Assembly (NCBI RefSeq): GCF_921293095.1
Contig: NC_060259.1
Location: forward strand, 47,039,812-47,103,811
DNA from: Ischnura elegans
Taxonomy: Eukaryota; Arthropoda; Insecta; Odonata; Coenagrionidae
DNA: 64,000 nucleotides
Direction of reading: 5' to 3'
The notes under the pieces were generated by a model. The model was not told the origin of the DNA. It did not search any database and was given only the letters and a program-made list of their open reading frames with translations. Shown piece after piece: positions 10,860-22,549 of this stretch (its first letter is position 1; each line of letters opens with the position of its first letter). Made by a program: the position numbers and the translations under genes.

Positions 10860-11420
10860 CCAGGCAAGCGCACACGGGAGGTGAAGCACGAGGACCACAA
10901 TGGACGAGGAAGGAGCGAGGAGGATAGATGAGGTTCCTCCACTGTCCCTCCCAAAGAAGTATTAACACCATCACCACTAACACTTCCACAGAGACGTGTG
11001 AATTAGCGACGCCACTCAGCACCCTGGACTAGGAGGCAGCAAGGTGAAGTCCACCACGCCCTAATTCGCTCGTGTAGGAGGAAGAAGAAGATTTCCAGGA
11101 GCCTAATCTTGGGGCGGGCGATGCGGGCCCAGACATTAGCCAAGCCCCTCCGCGGCATCCACCGGGGGAGCCTGGCTTGGATGCAATGCCAATGGGCATG
11201 ATGAACGTCTTCCTCCATGTGCTGGCAGAAGGAAACGGAGGAGAGAGGGTGGTCCGGGCGGTGGGGTTCGTGGTCCGCGGTGACGTCATGATGGTCTTCT
11301 CGGGCCACGCAGCCCCTGCTACAGAGGTACGATTTCCGTGGGCCAGACCCCAAGGCGAGGGTCCCATTTGAGACCCGTGGCTAGCCTCCATCAAGAGGTG
11401 AGTGAATCTTCCTTTGCGTA
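10860..11420. other. GC-rich island with overlapping open frames
   Basis: A CpG-rich block in an AT-rich window. On the plus strand a frame opens at 11074 and stops at 11371 (about 98 codons: EEEEDFQEPNLG at its start, MNVFLHVLAEG and GFVVRGDVMMVFSGH inside), with a weak donor (ACAGAG/GTACGA) within it. The minus strand is also open for 142 codons, which shows that GC content alone keeps frames open here. It could be a promoter or first-exon CpG island, or a chance GC block. No family is recognised. Confidence 0.3.
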
Positions 11421-11459
11421 ACATTAAAGAGTATTGCTGAAGCACTTTGAAGCCCAATG

Positions 11460-12900
11460 CTGATCCAATCTCACTGGATGATGGCTCTTAAGGTGTGTAA
11501 ATGAAATTCGCGAGAAATCGGTAAGACAATTGGTCTATTTACAAATAAACTATTAATATTCATCAACCTACTATCACATTGAGATGTAAAATTCATAAAT
11601 ACTATCACATTCATTGGTGCCATCAGTTCTCAACTCGCTGCTCTTATTGCCAATTTGCTATGTAGTCTGCATTTACTAACTACACCGCAAACCGCCGCTA
11701 TAGGCGTGTAGAAGAGGTTATTGAATCACCACCATCGTGCAGAAAAGGGAAAAGTAAATATGGTGTGTGTTCAAAATATTTCACCGTTGAATCTTACCCA
11801 GCATTTATTAAGCCGGAGCTATCTTGAATGTTCGGAGGAAAAACGGAAACCTAAACCTATCTAACATCAATGGACACAGGAATATCAAGTCAGTCTACCT
11901 TCACCTACAAACCAAGGCCCTGTGATGTGAATGATCGGTTGAAGATACGCCCCAAATATCTGCCCGCACTAGCACTTGCACGATTTGAATTTATATGGTC
12001 TCCGAGGAAGCGTCCAGTGCAAGCTGATATTCCTATGGCTTACATATTATTTCCCAGATTAAAATGTCCTTCGGGCAATTCCAATTCAACAGAAATTTGG
12101 TATTACTCTTATTAAAGAAATTAGCATTTGTAATTGTGATTTCATTCTAATTTTAATTTACCATAAGTGTTCACTGGCTACCCAGGAAAAAGTAAAATTA
12201 ATTGTAACTAATATGCATTTTTTCCATTCATAAGGCTTTGGTGAGAATAATGAAACTGCGAGGAAAATGGTGGAAAAAACCAAGGATCTAAGGAAAAAAG
12301 ACAGGATGAATAGGACAGTGGGAAGATGAGCATCAACTTATTGCATATTTATGTAGCAATCTCCGCAACACTGCATATTTTGATATTTTGAAGTCAACCA
12401 CCTAGTGCTCGATGCAACTCAAATGATCGAGTGCTTGCACATGCCCATAATTTATGTGGCTGATATTGTTTTCACATGCTTGTTTTTTTTTTTTAATTTA
12501 GAGAATTTGAACAGGTTAAACTTTCAATTTCCATATCCTATTTTTTTATTATCATAATGAAAAATAGGACAGTGACCAGCACGTGTAAGCAAGGGTTTCA
12601 TGCCAACAGTTTAACTCAGCTCCTTGCAGGTGTTAAAACCACATACGTGGCAATCACCTTTAAGACCATCGATACCTCTGACCAAATACTTTTAAGTTTG
12701 ATCAAGATTTAATTTTATGTAAGTGCTCACTAACTTGAATGATCTATAGTTATTCTTTCTTTGTGAACAGTAAAATTATTGAAATTAATTTTTGTCATTA
12801 ATATTACTTTTCTTTGTATGCAAAATTGTTTATTACAAATTTTGTCCCTGGACATAGTTGTTGGGCTTGAATTGAACAAGATTACTCCAATGAAAAGAGT
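11460..12900. other. No assignable gene
   Basis: AT-rich, with homopolymer runs (T around 12483, A around 12290). No motif, terminus or repeat that I can support. Confidence 0.5.
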
Positions 12901-12909
12901 TCTCTGGGT

Positions 12910-13208
12910 CAGGGGCGCAGCCAGGAATCAAGGCTGAGGGGGTTTAGGTGCAACAAACACCGCAGTGTATGGTGGTATGGAATACCCATCAGGATAAGCG
13001 GTAGGTGCGAGATTGATAAATTGCGGAATTTTATAATGAACGGTTCAAAATGGTGAGTTTTACGGCTTACTGAGGGATATTTTATTAATCTTGACGCTAT
13101 TCTATTAGTAATATCAATCCAACTACGTAAAATGGATTAAACTTAAATATTTCTCTGAGCTCTGGGCGGCGTTTCATCCCCCAAAACCCCCCCCTCGCTG
13201 CGCCACTG
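12910..13208 (-). mobile_element. hAT-type MITE, family 1 copy 2, perfect 8-bp TSD
   Basis: This copy is inverted relative to the one at 8076. Its left edge is CAGGGGCGCAGCCAGG and its right edge CTCGCTGCGCCACTG. The flanking duplication is exactly CTCTGGGT (12902-12909 and 13209-13216). The 299-bp body is collinear with the other copies, including TAGGTGCGAGATTGATAAAT and GGTTCAAAATGG. Confidence 0.92.
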
Positions 13209-13739
13209 CTCTGGGTTATTTATCTATTTTTTATAATTTGTGATGTGTCAGTTTGCTCTGTTTCTATAGAAATTCAGATATGTTGTGAAATGACACCTCA
13301 TGTGATAGAGGATGGGATGGACCTTAATAGCTGTCATACACTCCTACCCATTATTAGTTCAGCTTTGTTGGGCTTGATATGATGGTACAACATAATGGCA
13401 TGAATTAAATAAATCTTTTTGCACTGATCACTTCTTCATTGTGAAAATTTGTTACTCATAACAGGTGCATAGTGTCACCATTAGGTCAAATGAATCATAT
13501 ATATGCACCTGTAATACATCTCTCCGAGCACAGCGGTGCATTTCGGGCACTATCACAGTAAATAATATGACAACGCTGACTCTAAGTGGGAGGGAGAAGG
13601 GTGTCATCTGCTGCCTTGTGAAATCTATGCTTGTGCTTAGAAAGATGTCTTTCTGAGGTATTCACCTGCTAAGGACCATCCAGCTTGTTCAAAGACCGAA
13701 CTAACTTACCAACTGATTTTTATTATTATTTTCCTATCC

Positions 13740-14542
13740 TATTGTTTTACCACTAATTAAGAGATATTATGAAAGAAACTCCAAAAAAAATGTCCTCAGC
13801 CCAAATAAATGGAGTGGTCAACACCTTGATTCACCGCTCCCACACGATAAGTGACCAGAAAAACTTTGCCGAAGAGAGGCGGAAGCTAGAGGCCATTCTA
13901 TGGGGAAATGGATTCGACGACAGAGTTATCTATCGCACATTTAATAAAGTCATTAAAAATAAAAAAAATAAAAAACAACACCGCAGAAGCCGCGAACTCA
14001 TCCACAAATGACCTCAGCAACCAGAAGAAAGCCCTCCTGCCATACATTAAGGGGACGACTGACGTAATAGGAAATATCCTACGAAAATTCCAGATAAGGA
14101 TAATCTTCTCGCCTCACATACGGATAAAGCATCTCCTAAATACCTCCAAGGATAGAACTCCACCACAAGTGGAAGGGGTCTACCAAATTCCTTGCCAGAC
14201 CTGCGGGAAGAACTACATCGGCGAAACAGGCAGGTCAGTCAAAACACGCCTAGAGGAGCACGAGAGAAGGATTCGACTGGGTCAGTCAAGTAAGTCCGCG
14301 GTAGCCGAATACGCAGTGCTTGGCCACACAATCGACCTCAAAGAAGCCAAATCTTTGCCAAAGTAATGGATTTTAAACAGAAACTCGTCAGAGATGCCAT
14401 TGAAATATCCGAAGAAGAAAAGAACAATTTTAACAGGAACACCGTCATTAAAATTAGCCGTACTTGGCAACCCGCAGTGAGAAAAAACAATCAGCAACCC
14501 ACTTCTCCAACCTCCTGCTCCCCTCCCCCCACCATCTGACAC
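13740..14542 (+). pseudogene. Penelope-like element 3' part: RT thumb/connector plus GIY-YIG
   Basis: Three successive frames of one decayed ORF. First, 13769 onward encodes an RT C-terminal segment (INGVVNTLIHRSHTISD, then LWGNGF..RVIYR). Second, 13990-14350 encodes the connector and GIY-YIG endonuclease: GVYQIPCQTCGKNYIGETGR, VKTRLEEHERR, then AVAEYAVLGHTID. Third, after an indel near 14345, IFAKVMDFKQKLVRDAIEI, NNFNRNT and a TGA at about 14538. The C-x-x-C, Y-IGET, R-x-x-EH and H residues of the nuclease are all present, so only the frame is broken. The RT palm is missing (5' truncation near 13740). It belongs to a different subfamily from the pair at 2 kb. Confidence 0.85.
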
Positions 14543-14554
14543 ATATACCCAAGG

Positions 14555-14620
14555 CCGTAGCCAGAAAATATTTTCGGGGGGGGGGGTTTATGGAATGGTC
14601 GACAAACATAAAATTATTTT
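14555..14620 (+). mobile_element. Orphan hAT-like MITE edge
   Basis: AAGGCCGTAGCCAGAAAAT followed by an 11-G run is the typical left edge of the GGCGTAGCCAGG class. No right terminus was found before the LINE fragment that follows, so it is a truncated copy. Confidence 0.35.
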
Positions 14621-14739
14621 ATTAAGATAGGTACCTATTTCACGGATTCAACATTCTCTAATTGGGTACCCCGAATTATATCGCTACGTTGCAGGGAGTT
14701 ATTCTTCTTCCAGAAATTCATTACGATGCATTTTTTCAA

Positions 14740-15140
14740 ATTTAATTATAACTGCCATGCATCACACCACGCTTGGATAGCAGCAAGGTCATTCGTAAGT
14801 TCATCTATATCTTTGCTGGAACGGATTTCTCTGTTAACTACAGCGTTGTCTGCAAATAATTGTAACTTACTGTTTACTACTTCGCCAATGTCGTTTATAT
14901 AAAGAAGGAATAGGAGTGGGCCTATGACATTACCCTGAGGGACGCCAGAAATCAATCATTGGAGACTGCACTCTAACCTCATTGGAGACTGCACCGTCTA
15001 ATACTACTCTTTGGACGCGGTCGCTCATAAATTCTCTTATCCAGGAAATGACATCTTCGTCTAGACCATAAGATTTCAGTTTTATTATTAACTTTCCGTG
15101 GGGTACTTTATCAAATGCTTTTTAGAAATCAAGAAAAATC
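14740..15140 (-). pseudogene. Jockey/CR1-type LINE reverse transcriptase fragment
   Basis: On the minus strand: KAFDKVPHGKLIIKL, YGLDEDVISWIREFMSDR, QRVVLDGAVSNEVRV, then after a small duplication and frameshift SGVPQGNVIGPLLFLLYIND and LQLFADNAVVNREI. These are RT motifs B and C of jockey/CR1-type non-LTR elements. The second catalytic Asp of the FADD box is replaced (FADN), so it is inactive by sequence. A GCAGTCTCCAATGA tandem copy at 14952-14998 (minus sense) caused the shift. Same family as the pieces at 36, 41, 42, 52 and 54 kb. Confidence 0.85.
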
Positions 15141-15257
15141 GCATCTACTGGAATGTTATCTTCTCCGGAGGGTAAAATATCGTGTAACGGGGCACCTGCT
15201 CCCTAGTGAGCCACAATATAGTAATTAGTGATGAGCAGAACTGTGATTCTCCCTTAG

Positions 15258-15563
15258 CAGTGGTGCAGCGAGGGGGGTGGGGGTTTGGGGGATAAAAAAA
15301 CCCCCAGAGCTCAGAGGAATTTTTAAGTTTAATCAATTTTACTTAATTGGATTGATATTACTAATAGAATTGTGTAATAAGAAATAAAGTATCCCTCAGA
15401 AAGCCGTAAAACTCACCATTTTGAACCATTTATCTTAAAATTCTGTAATTTACTAATCTCGCACCTACCGCTTATCCCAGTGGGTATTCCATACCCCCGT
15501 ACACCCCGGTATTTGTCGCACCATTAACCCTCCCCCCAGCCTTGATTCCTAGCTGCGCCCCTG
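15258..15563 (+). mobile_element. hAT-type MITE, family 1 copy 3, perfect 8-bp TSD
   Basis: A 306-bp copy in the same orientation as the one at 8076. It starts CAGTGGTGCAGCGAGG, ends TAGCTGCGCCCCTG, and is flanked by exact TCCCTTAG duplications (15250-15257 and 15564-15571). Non-coding. Confidence 0.92.
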
Positions 15564-15584
15564 TCCCTTAGAGTATATTAACGC

Positions 15585-16310
15585 TATGGATTCTCCAATC
15601 ACTTCGTTACCTGTGACTGCTACTCATCAGTAACGGTGATTGCGATCACCGAGGAGAATCACTCTTAAAAGTAAGCGGTGATTTGTAGCTCTGTTATTCC
15701 TGCTACTTCGTCCAATTCCAATGAATAAGCTCTCCGGAGAATAAGCTCTCCGGCTCTGCGGCCGCAAAAGGAACGAATAAGCTTACTGAAAATAGGAATA
15801 TTAGGCAAAATATTTTTTTGAGGGAATAGTTCTGATTCTGAGTTTATATTACATTAATTAAGTAAATTTGATATGGTAAAGGAATTGATAAGGGGCAATC
15901 ATTAAAATCCCGTCGGCATTTATTAACATATTTTATATTCAAACCGTTAGCTGTGTAATTCGTAAAGAATGTCTTACTCATCATAAAAGATGAAGACATC
16001 CTTAGTTATGCTGTTGGTAGCAGTGGTAGCAGCCGAAGCTACATTCAGCGTATTCACGGTATTTACAGTCGCAACGATTTCAAGCAGCGTCGCAGCAGTG
16101 ATTTCGAGTATTCAGTGATTTAGTCACCGGCAGTGATCGGCTACTTCTCTTCAATCACAGGTAGCGATATATCGCTAATCACTTGGTAGCATCCTGTGCT
16201 TTCATCACCGAATCTAGTGATCCTATCTCAGTGATTTCGCACCGACAGTGATTGCTGCTTTTCAGTAACGGTGATTCAATCACAGCGTTATATCGCTCAT
16301 CACTAATAGT
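15585..16310. repeat. Cluster of AATCAC/GTGATT motifs
   Basis: Short inverted motifs (CAGTGATT, AATCACCG, GGTGATTG, GATTCAATCAC) occur densely from 15598 to 15690 and again from 16080 to 16305, separated by ordinary sequence. GTAACGGTGATT occurs at both 15632 and 16266. It looks like a degenerate short tandem/inverted repeat rather than coding DNA. Confidence 0.45.
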
Positions 16311-16319
16311 AACATAAAC

Positions 16320-17530
16320 TCTATGACTGAGACCATTGAGACAGAGTCGACATTGCGGCTGAAATAATTTCTCACGGCGATGACTTGTAGCTGACTAGCG
16401 TCGGACTGTCTGGCATCTGGCTCAGACATGCAGCTGCCTCGGCAAGGTGTCGGACTGCCTGGCTTTTTGTCTTGGTGAGATCCCAACAATAATTGTTAGT
16501 CTCCAGCCGGCGCTAGCCAGTCTGATCGTTACCGCCTGCCTTCTTTGCGCACGAAAGTACGCTACGACAAAAGCCATGGCACCGACGCTACGTTGACAGT
16601 GTCGCGCTTGGCCTTGACATGCAGATGTAGCGACAGGGTGCCAAACTACCCGGTGAGCTGATGGTGGCTGATGGCGTTAACCGCGTTAACCAATCTGCAC
16701 GCCACCTCGTGCCTTCTTCCCGAACGAAGTTTGCTGTTCCCTAGGATACTTAGTAGGAGTGAGCATATGCATCAGTGGACTCAGTTAAATATTTAGTTTT
16801 CCTCGCGATTTTAACGGTTAGTTTGGCGAATTTATTTGGTGTGGTGATTTGTTTGATACGGAGGAATGTGAAATAAGTGGCTTGTCTGTTGGCGATTGTT
16901 TTTATCGCACCATCAAGTGTAAGTATGTGGCCATTTAATTATTTCCGTATTTCTATTAAGATCTGAAAAGACTACTTCTCTCGTCCTTCACTCTTTACAT
17001 GCATATCCTTACTCTTTAGTCGCATGGTCAATCAATCTCGATCTTATAATCCCATATCTCTTGCTGTTCATTATGCATACTTTTGTGGACTACTCTACTG
17101 CTGTTATCATCGACAAGACAAGTGCCTTTTGAAAGTATTCTTCAAATGTTCTGAATAACTGATTTTAATACTTCAACGTTTGTATTCCTGCTGTGAGCAG
17201 TTTCTTCTTTCTTCGCGTGGACTCTCTACATACCTACAATGTGCTTGTCATTCATCTATGACATGTCATGCCTGGAGGGGGGGGGGGATGGATGCATGAA
17301 ACCTCTGAATGAAAATTAACGGAAAATTTATAATTATTTTAAGGTTCTCGTTGCATTACGGTTCATGACGGAGGATATCAAGGAAGCTTATGATATAATT
17401 TTACAGCTTTTACGCATAGCTTTTCTTGATATAAATTGACCTTCTTATAGGCACAAGGTTACAGTTTATACGTACTTAATTTAGCATGTTTGAAAATACC
17501 ATATAATCACATGTAAATGCTTTTTATTTA
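16320..17530. other. No assignable gene
   Basis: GC content is slightly higher up to 16750, with GTTAACCGCGTTAACC as a perfect short palindrome at 16676-16691. A 12-G run lies near 17277. No coding segment is recognised. It lies just upstream of the ALDH exon and may be its intron. Confidence 0.45.
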
Positions 17531-17533
17531 CAG

Positions 17534-17732
17534 TGACTAAGATTCAATGATATATCGAGCTAAAACTACAGAGAATGCTATTGCTGCTGGTGTGTTTACA
17601 ACCAACATAAACAGAGCATTAATTGTAGTTGACAAAATAAAGGCTGGAACTTTTTTGTCAATACTTACTACAAAACTGGTATCATAACTCCATTTGGTGG
17701 ATTCAAGCAATCAGGATTTGGGAAAGGTCTTG
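17534..17732 (+). pseudogene. Aldehyde dehydrogenase exon, broken (ALDH1/2/9-like)
   Basis: A 199-bp segment bounded by a good acceptor (TTTTTATTTACAG) and donor (CTTG/GTAAGT). It encodes the C-terminal part of an NAD(P)-dependent aldehyde dehydrogenase: RAKTTENAIAAGVFTTNINR, then DKIKAGTF, and in the next frame VNTYYKTG and [17 protein letters not shown]. The A-x-GVFT...AGT...N-Y...PFGG-KxSG-G order is diagnostic of the family. ALDH9-like wording (AAGVFT, SGFG) fits best, but assignment to a class is inference. Two lesions: an in-frame TAA four codons into the exon, and a missing base in a six-T run at 17651-17656. The frameshift alone could be a homopolymer error; the nonsense codon makes a pseudogene or decayed duplicate more likely. 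No neighbouring ALDH exon was recognised. Confidence 0.85.
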
Positions 17733-17739
17733 GTAAGTT

Positions 17740-20530
17740 TTTGTTTGAAATCATTGACCTGGTGATAATTTATGACTAAAATATTTATTGTTATGAATTT
17801 TCCATCATGTGTCATGAGATATTGTGGGAAACTTATTTTTCATACTGTGTGTGTAGTCGATACCTTAATTATTTTAAATATTGATGACAGTATTATTGGA
17901 ATGCACATTTGCTTTTGACTTGAGCTTCTTTTGGAATATTGTTACAAATAAGGAGAAAAATTTGTGGATGGTAAAAAAAATCTTTGCAGTAAATAGTGTT
18001 TCAAGGTTGGGTCATTCCATATGAAATCAACCCCAAAAATTAGACTTTGGTATCAACACACTTTGATTTTGAATTAACTTACTACATTGTGTCCCCTCAC
18101 CAAGATATAAAAAAAGTCCTAATATATTTTGCTAGTTTAGCGAGTTAGTAAAACCTAGCTTGAATATTTTGTCAATTACGTCCTCTCAAAGTTAAGGGGA
18201 TTATCAATTTCTTCCAATATCAGTGCACACTTCTTGAGGTGCACTGCTTTGCTTAAAAAATTCTTTCTCACTTGTTTGTGGATTATTTCCTTAGAAAATT
18301 TTCAGCCATATATTACTGCAGCAGTGAGGGAATTATGGAAAAAATGGTATTGTTAATGGTCTTGACCCTTCGGTCTCTGTAACTATGAAAAATTCTTAAA
18401 CTTTGTACTTGGAATATTTTTGGAACAATAAATCATCAACTTTGAATCTCAATAACAATGTTGTGTCCATCAATTTTGATATATTTTGGGCCATAATTAA
18501 CTTAAAAGTCCATTGTTTCATCGTCAGAAAGAGAAGTAATAGCTTCGTAACCTTTTCCCAAAAAATAAAGAGCATTTTTAAGGTAATTAATTGGAAACAG
18601 CTGCAAATGCACTAATGTTTGGGAATTAATCTATCAAATTTTAGAGGCCCCAATGAAGCATCTTTGAAAGTGGTCAAAATATTATACTTCATTGTGATAA
18701 TGGAAGACATTGAGAAGCCCCTGTAAGGATGAGAAGCTGTAACTGTCAACCCATTCAAGCTAGGTAAACAATATTTGAGTATTTTTCTTGTCTTGGCGAA
18801 GGGGTAAAATGTACCAAGTTTCATCAAAATCCAAATTGGTAGGTGCCATGGTGCGGCCGATGTGGAATAGAATGACTTGATTCCATTCCTGGTGGTTACT
18901 GTTTCTTATGTGATATCTATTCATTTTGAATTTAAGTTACCAGAGAAAGTTGCATACTTAGGTTAGGTATTTCATAATGGCACCCAAGCTTGGCATAGCT
19001 AAATGGAAATGGTTTCAGTAATAGGGTGGGTTTCCTTCATCAAAGAAAATGAAAGGCATTGATTTCGATTCGTTACCCACCTTTAATATTACCTTTATTG
19101 ATACCGTGTATTCATGAATTCAATTGATTCGGCTTTTACGTTGCGAAAATGCATGTTGAAATGAAAATACAGTAAAAATCAAGAAATCATGCAAAGAGCA
19201 GGGGAAGCCCACTGGGAGCAGGCGCAGCACGCTCGTAAAAAAATAATAGGAAACCACTCTATTGCAATATTTGGTGTCACAAACGATAAAGAGAATGCAA
19301 CGTTTTTGCTGTTCTTGAGAGGCTTCATGGAGTTAATAGAACAATAAAAATGAAATGTCATCTTTCAGTGACTGTAATTAAGGATTTACTACATGCTTAA
19401 CAGTTACTGCAATACATGAAGCTGAATATTACAAGCGATGATTGCCTGTACGTATTAGTTCTTTTATGATTAAACTTGGCTATAAATGGAATTTGGAAGA
19501 AGCTAGCCTTATAAAATATCTGCATGGTTGTCATAGTAGACATAGTGTCCAGCGAGCAGGAAAACCAGGGCTTGTGCTTGAAATTTAAGCCCTTGGAATT
19601 ATGCATGATATACTCATGAGTTTTTGCTCCAACCTGGAATTTCAAAATCTTTTATTTCAAATTCATTACACTTGTAATTTTTTCCAGTTCAACACCCATT
19701 TTCTGGCATAAAATGTGTTTGTCGTAATTTAACTGCAGTACATACTTAAGTAGAATTTTTACAGCCCCATTGAAACATGAAATGTCCAACAAGACAACAG
19801 AAGTGAAATGTCTAGCATTGGCAACTCAAGTAAGATTCAAAAACACGAAAAATAGAATGCCAGGTGATGTCAACATCTACTTATGAAGTCGATGCAGCTT
19901 CTTGGCTTTCATTGAATAAATCTAAATTTTGATTACATTGTCTGTTAACTAACCTATTTTTTGTCCTTGTGAATACATAAATATAATGTTGCTGAAAAGC
20001 ATTGAAGTAATTTTATGTGTATTAAAATTCTTATCTTTCGCAGTAATCACATAAGATTGACCCGGAGCCCTATCCTGTAACTACGTCTTCTTGTTTCTGA
20101 GATTTCGAAATTGAAATTCTTGTTTCCATCTCAGAACATTTTGAATCCATTTCTGTTACTTGGAAGCTGGTTTACGCTCTCCACTTTGCTTTTCAGGATA
20201 TATTCCGTGCCCTCCCCAGTCATCAGAAGAAGAGGCGGAGATTGCCGAAGTTACAACAGGCTACGTCACAGAATGCATGATGAATCTTCACGCAGCCAAT
20301 GGCTGAATATCATCTGGCAATTATTAATCATGCCATTGAATGTGGAGCGAGGAGGAGGTAAGTGAAAAAATGTTAATTTTAATAAATATTGTTGTTTTAG
20401 GTCGTAGGCAACTATATTGACCATCTCTCCCAGCATTGTGTATCCCACTCATGGGGCACGGTTTTTTCTCCATGAAATAACGTGCTCAGCAGTTCAGACC
20501 ATCTTGTTTTGTATAGGCCACAAATTTCCA
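17740..20530. other. No assignable gene
   Basis: About 2.8 kb of AT-rich DNA downstream of the ALDH exon. Short frames (18403-18615, 19397-19645, 20111-20365) lack domains and splice context. I looked for further ALDH exons here and found none. Confidence 0.5.
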
Positions 20531-20539
20531 ATGTAGCAT

Positions 20540-20690
20540 ATGAAGTTGCGGTAGCTCAAACAGTTAAAGCATTTTCCGGGAGATTGAGGGATCTGGGTTC
20601 AACTCCCAGTCGTAGTTGGTTTTTTTCCTCAAAGGAATTTCCATGCAAGTGTTTTACTTGATATTATCCTTTGTATCCTTGATATATCTT
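20540..20690 (+). mobile_element. tRNA-like pol III head (SINE or tRNA pseudogene)
   Basis: GCGGTAGCTCAAACAGTTAAA matches an A box and GGGTTCAACTCCC a B box, spaced as in a tRNA, followed by a run of T that could terminate pol III. The acceptor stem does not pair convincingly, so it is not called as a tRNA gene. Confidence 0.5.
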
Positions 20691-20974
20691 TTAATATTTT
20701 GATGGATTTTTCTTGGTGACCTAAGTTGATTTTAATCCTGAATCTTTGCAATTACATAATTTTCTCAGTAACTGGACTTTATCCAATTCACTATGCATAC
20801 TGGCCAAAGTGGTGCTCTAATACGGGTGATGCCCAGGGTGTCATAGGAGCATAAGGTAGAGCTCCATAATTTCACAGTGGAAATTCCGGGTTTGGCCACC
20901 AGTAAAATCGTTGCAATTCAAATTTTAAAAATTGTTGAACTAGCCCTATTTGGCTAGTAATCTTAACTATTATT

Positions 20975-21500
20975 AATGTGCAACAACCTGTTTACCCTCA
21001 CAACTCGCCAGCATGTGGCCAGGAAGGGACATGGGGGGCTTCAGCCCTCCCTCTCTCCCCCTCCAAACTTTTTCCTATTGTGGTAGCTACCCGCAAGAAC
21101 TTTCAGGGTTCAAGGCGAACCCTGATAAGGGTACAACGCACCGGGGCCCGGAACCAAGCCAGGGGCTTATACGCCAGGAATCCCGGGGAGGGGGCTGGAA
21201 AGGAAGGAAAAAGGATGGAGACGCCGTCGCGATCGGAGCCCGCCGACGCCTCCAGGGAAGGGGAAGGGCTGGAAGGAAATGGGAGTAGGGATAAAGCACC
21301 CCAGTGCTATGGAAGCAAAAGGGGCCCTACCTAGCGAAACCATGCGTACACAATTTTTTTACCACCATCCCGGGGAGATTTTTCTATGAGGAAGAAAAAT
21401 CCCAATATAGGGACAGTGGGAAGGTAGCTACCCGCAATGCATATGCTAAAGAAACCACTATCCCAGGGTCATTTATCCTCTGGCACTCCATTTTTTGACA
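20975..21500 (+). other. GC-rich segment with overlapping open frames
   Basis: Frames of 118 and 91 codons overlap on the plus strand and one of 70 lies on the minus strand. All are rich in G, R and P as expected from base composition. GGTAGCTACCCGCAA occurs twice (21080 and 21424). The left edge (GGCCAGGAAGGGACATGGGGGG) resembles hAT-MITE debris. I do not call a gene. Confidence 0.35.
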
Positions 21501-21539
21501 TTGCTACAATTTGTCATGTGAGCCATTCAGTTACCGTTG

Positions 21540-22120
21540 GGTGCTCAAATGCACCTGGGATGTTTGGGTTGGAATTTGAAAAGCGTTAATGCCTTGTACT
21601 CTCTATAAATTTGCTTTGAATTTCGACATTACATTTGGATTTCAATCGGCTAGCTTTTGAATTTATGCTTTTTGGATTTTAATGGACCTCCTGGATTTAG
21701 TCTTTTTCGGAATCAGTACTTATTGATGTTTTTATGCGAAGACCACCTAGCACTTTGACTTCGCACCATGTGGATCCTGATTTTCGTGTCATATGTACTG
21801 TCATTTCCAAAAGTATGTAGACCCCCACGAACCGCACTTAACTGATGTGGTAGGATTGGTAAAAATTTGGAAGGTTGGCACATGAGGTAGCCTGCATCTC
21901 TAACCAGTATGCCAGCAATAGCCGACAAGGACGGACGTGGGGGCGACCAGGCTGGGAAGACAGGAGTCAAAATACAGGCACAAATGCCCTAGCCGATAGA
22001 ATGCACTGAGAAAACTCATGTCCACACTCAGGTTGGGCCGTTGGAGTGCTTTCTTGCGAGCTCCGTGGTGAGGATTTCCTCTCTTTAGATTCATATTTGG
22101 ACTCACTATAAACACGGAAT
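21540..22120. other. No assignable gene
   Basis: AT-rich sequence with no motif or terminus that I can support. Confidence 0.45.
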
Positions 22121-22124
22121 GTGT

Positions 22125-22210
22125 ATGTGGCTCCGTAGCTGAGTAGGATTACTTCATGCGCATTTGTTGCACTGAGGTTATGGGGGAGATTCGAATCTGA
22201 GCAAATTGTA
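22125..22210 (+). mobile_element. tRNA-like pol III promoter
   Basis: CCGTAGCTGAGTAGG (A box) and GGAGATTCGAATCTG (B box) are about 45 bp apart. Isolated; probably a SINE head with a decayed body. Confidence 0.4.
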
Positions 22211-22549
22211 ATTTTCATTTTGTGAAAGATTAATTGAAAACATCAACATAATAGATACAGTTGACTAAAGAAAAAAATGAATACAGAATTTTTTTAGTGA
22301 CTATTTTTTTAAAATCAATGACCTAATCCGCGTAAACACATTTATTTCTTAGCAGATTTATTCAAAGAGTGGAAATAAGCTGGGGAAGTGGCAGAGGTTG
22401 TATTTTATCCTTGCGACTGTGAAATCTCCGTTGATAAAAATCTTTACTCATAATATGGACAATACTCAATAAATAGCCAGATACACTCGTTGTTGAAATG
22501 AGAATGATAGCCCTAGATCATAAGAAATGTGTGCAACTCAATCGATAAT

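Noticed and set aside
11029-11457. 142-codon minus-strand frame
   Set aside because: Lacks an ATG at its start and overlaps an equally open plus frame in the GC-rich island.
20975-21334. 118-codon protein on plus
   Set aside because: Overlapping frames on both strands, G/R/P-rich composition and hAT-MITE-like edge; open by base composition.
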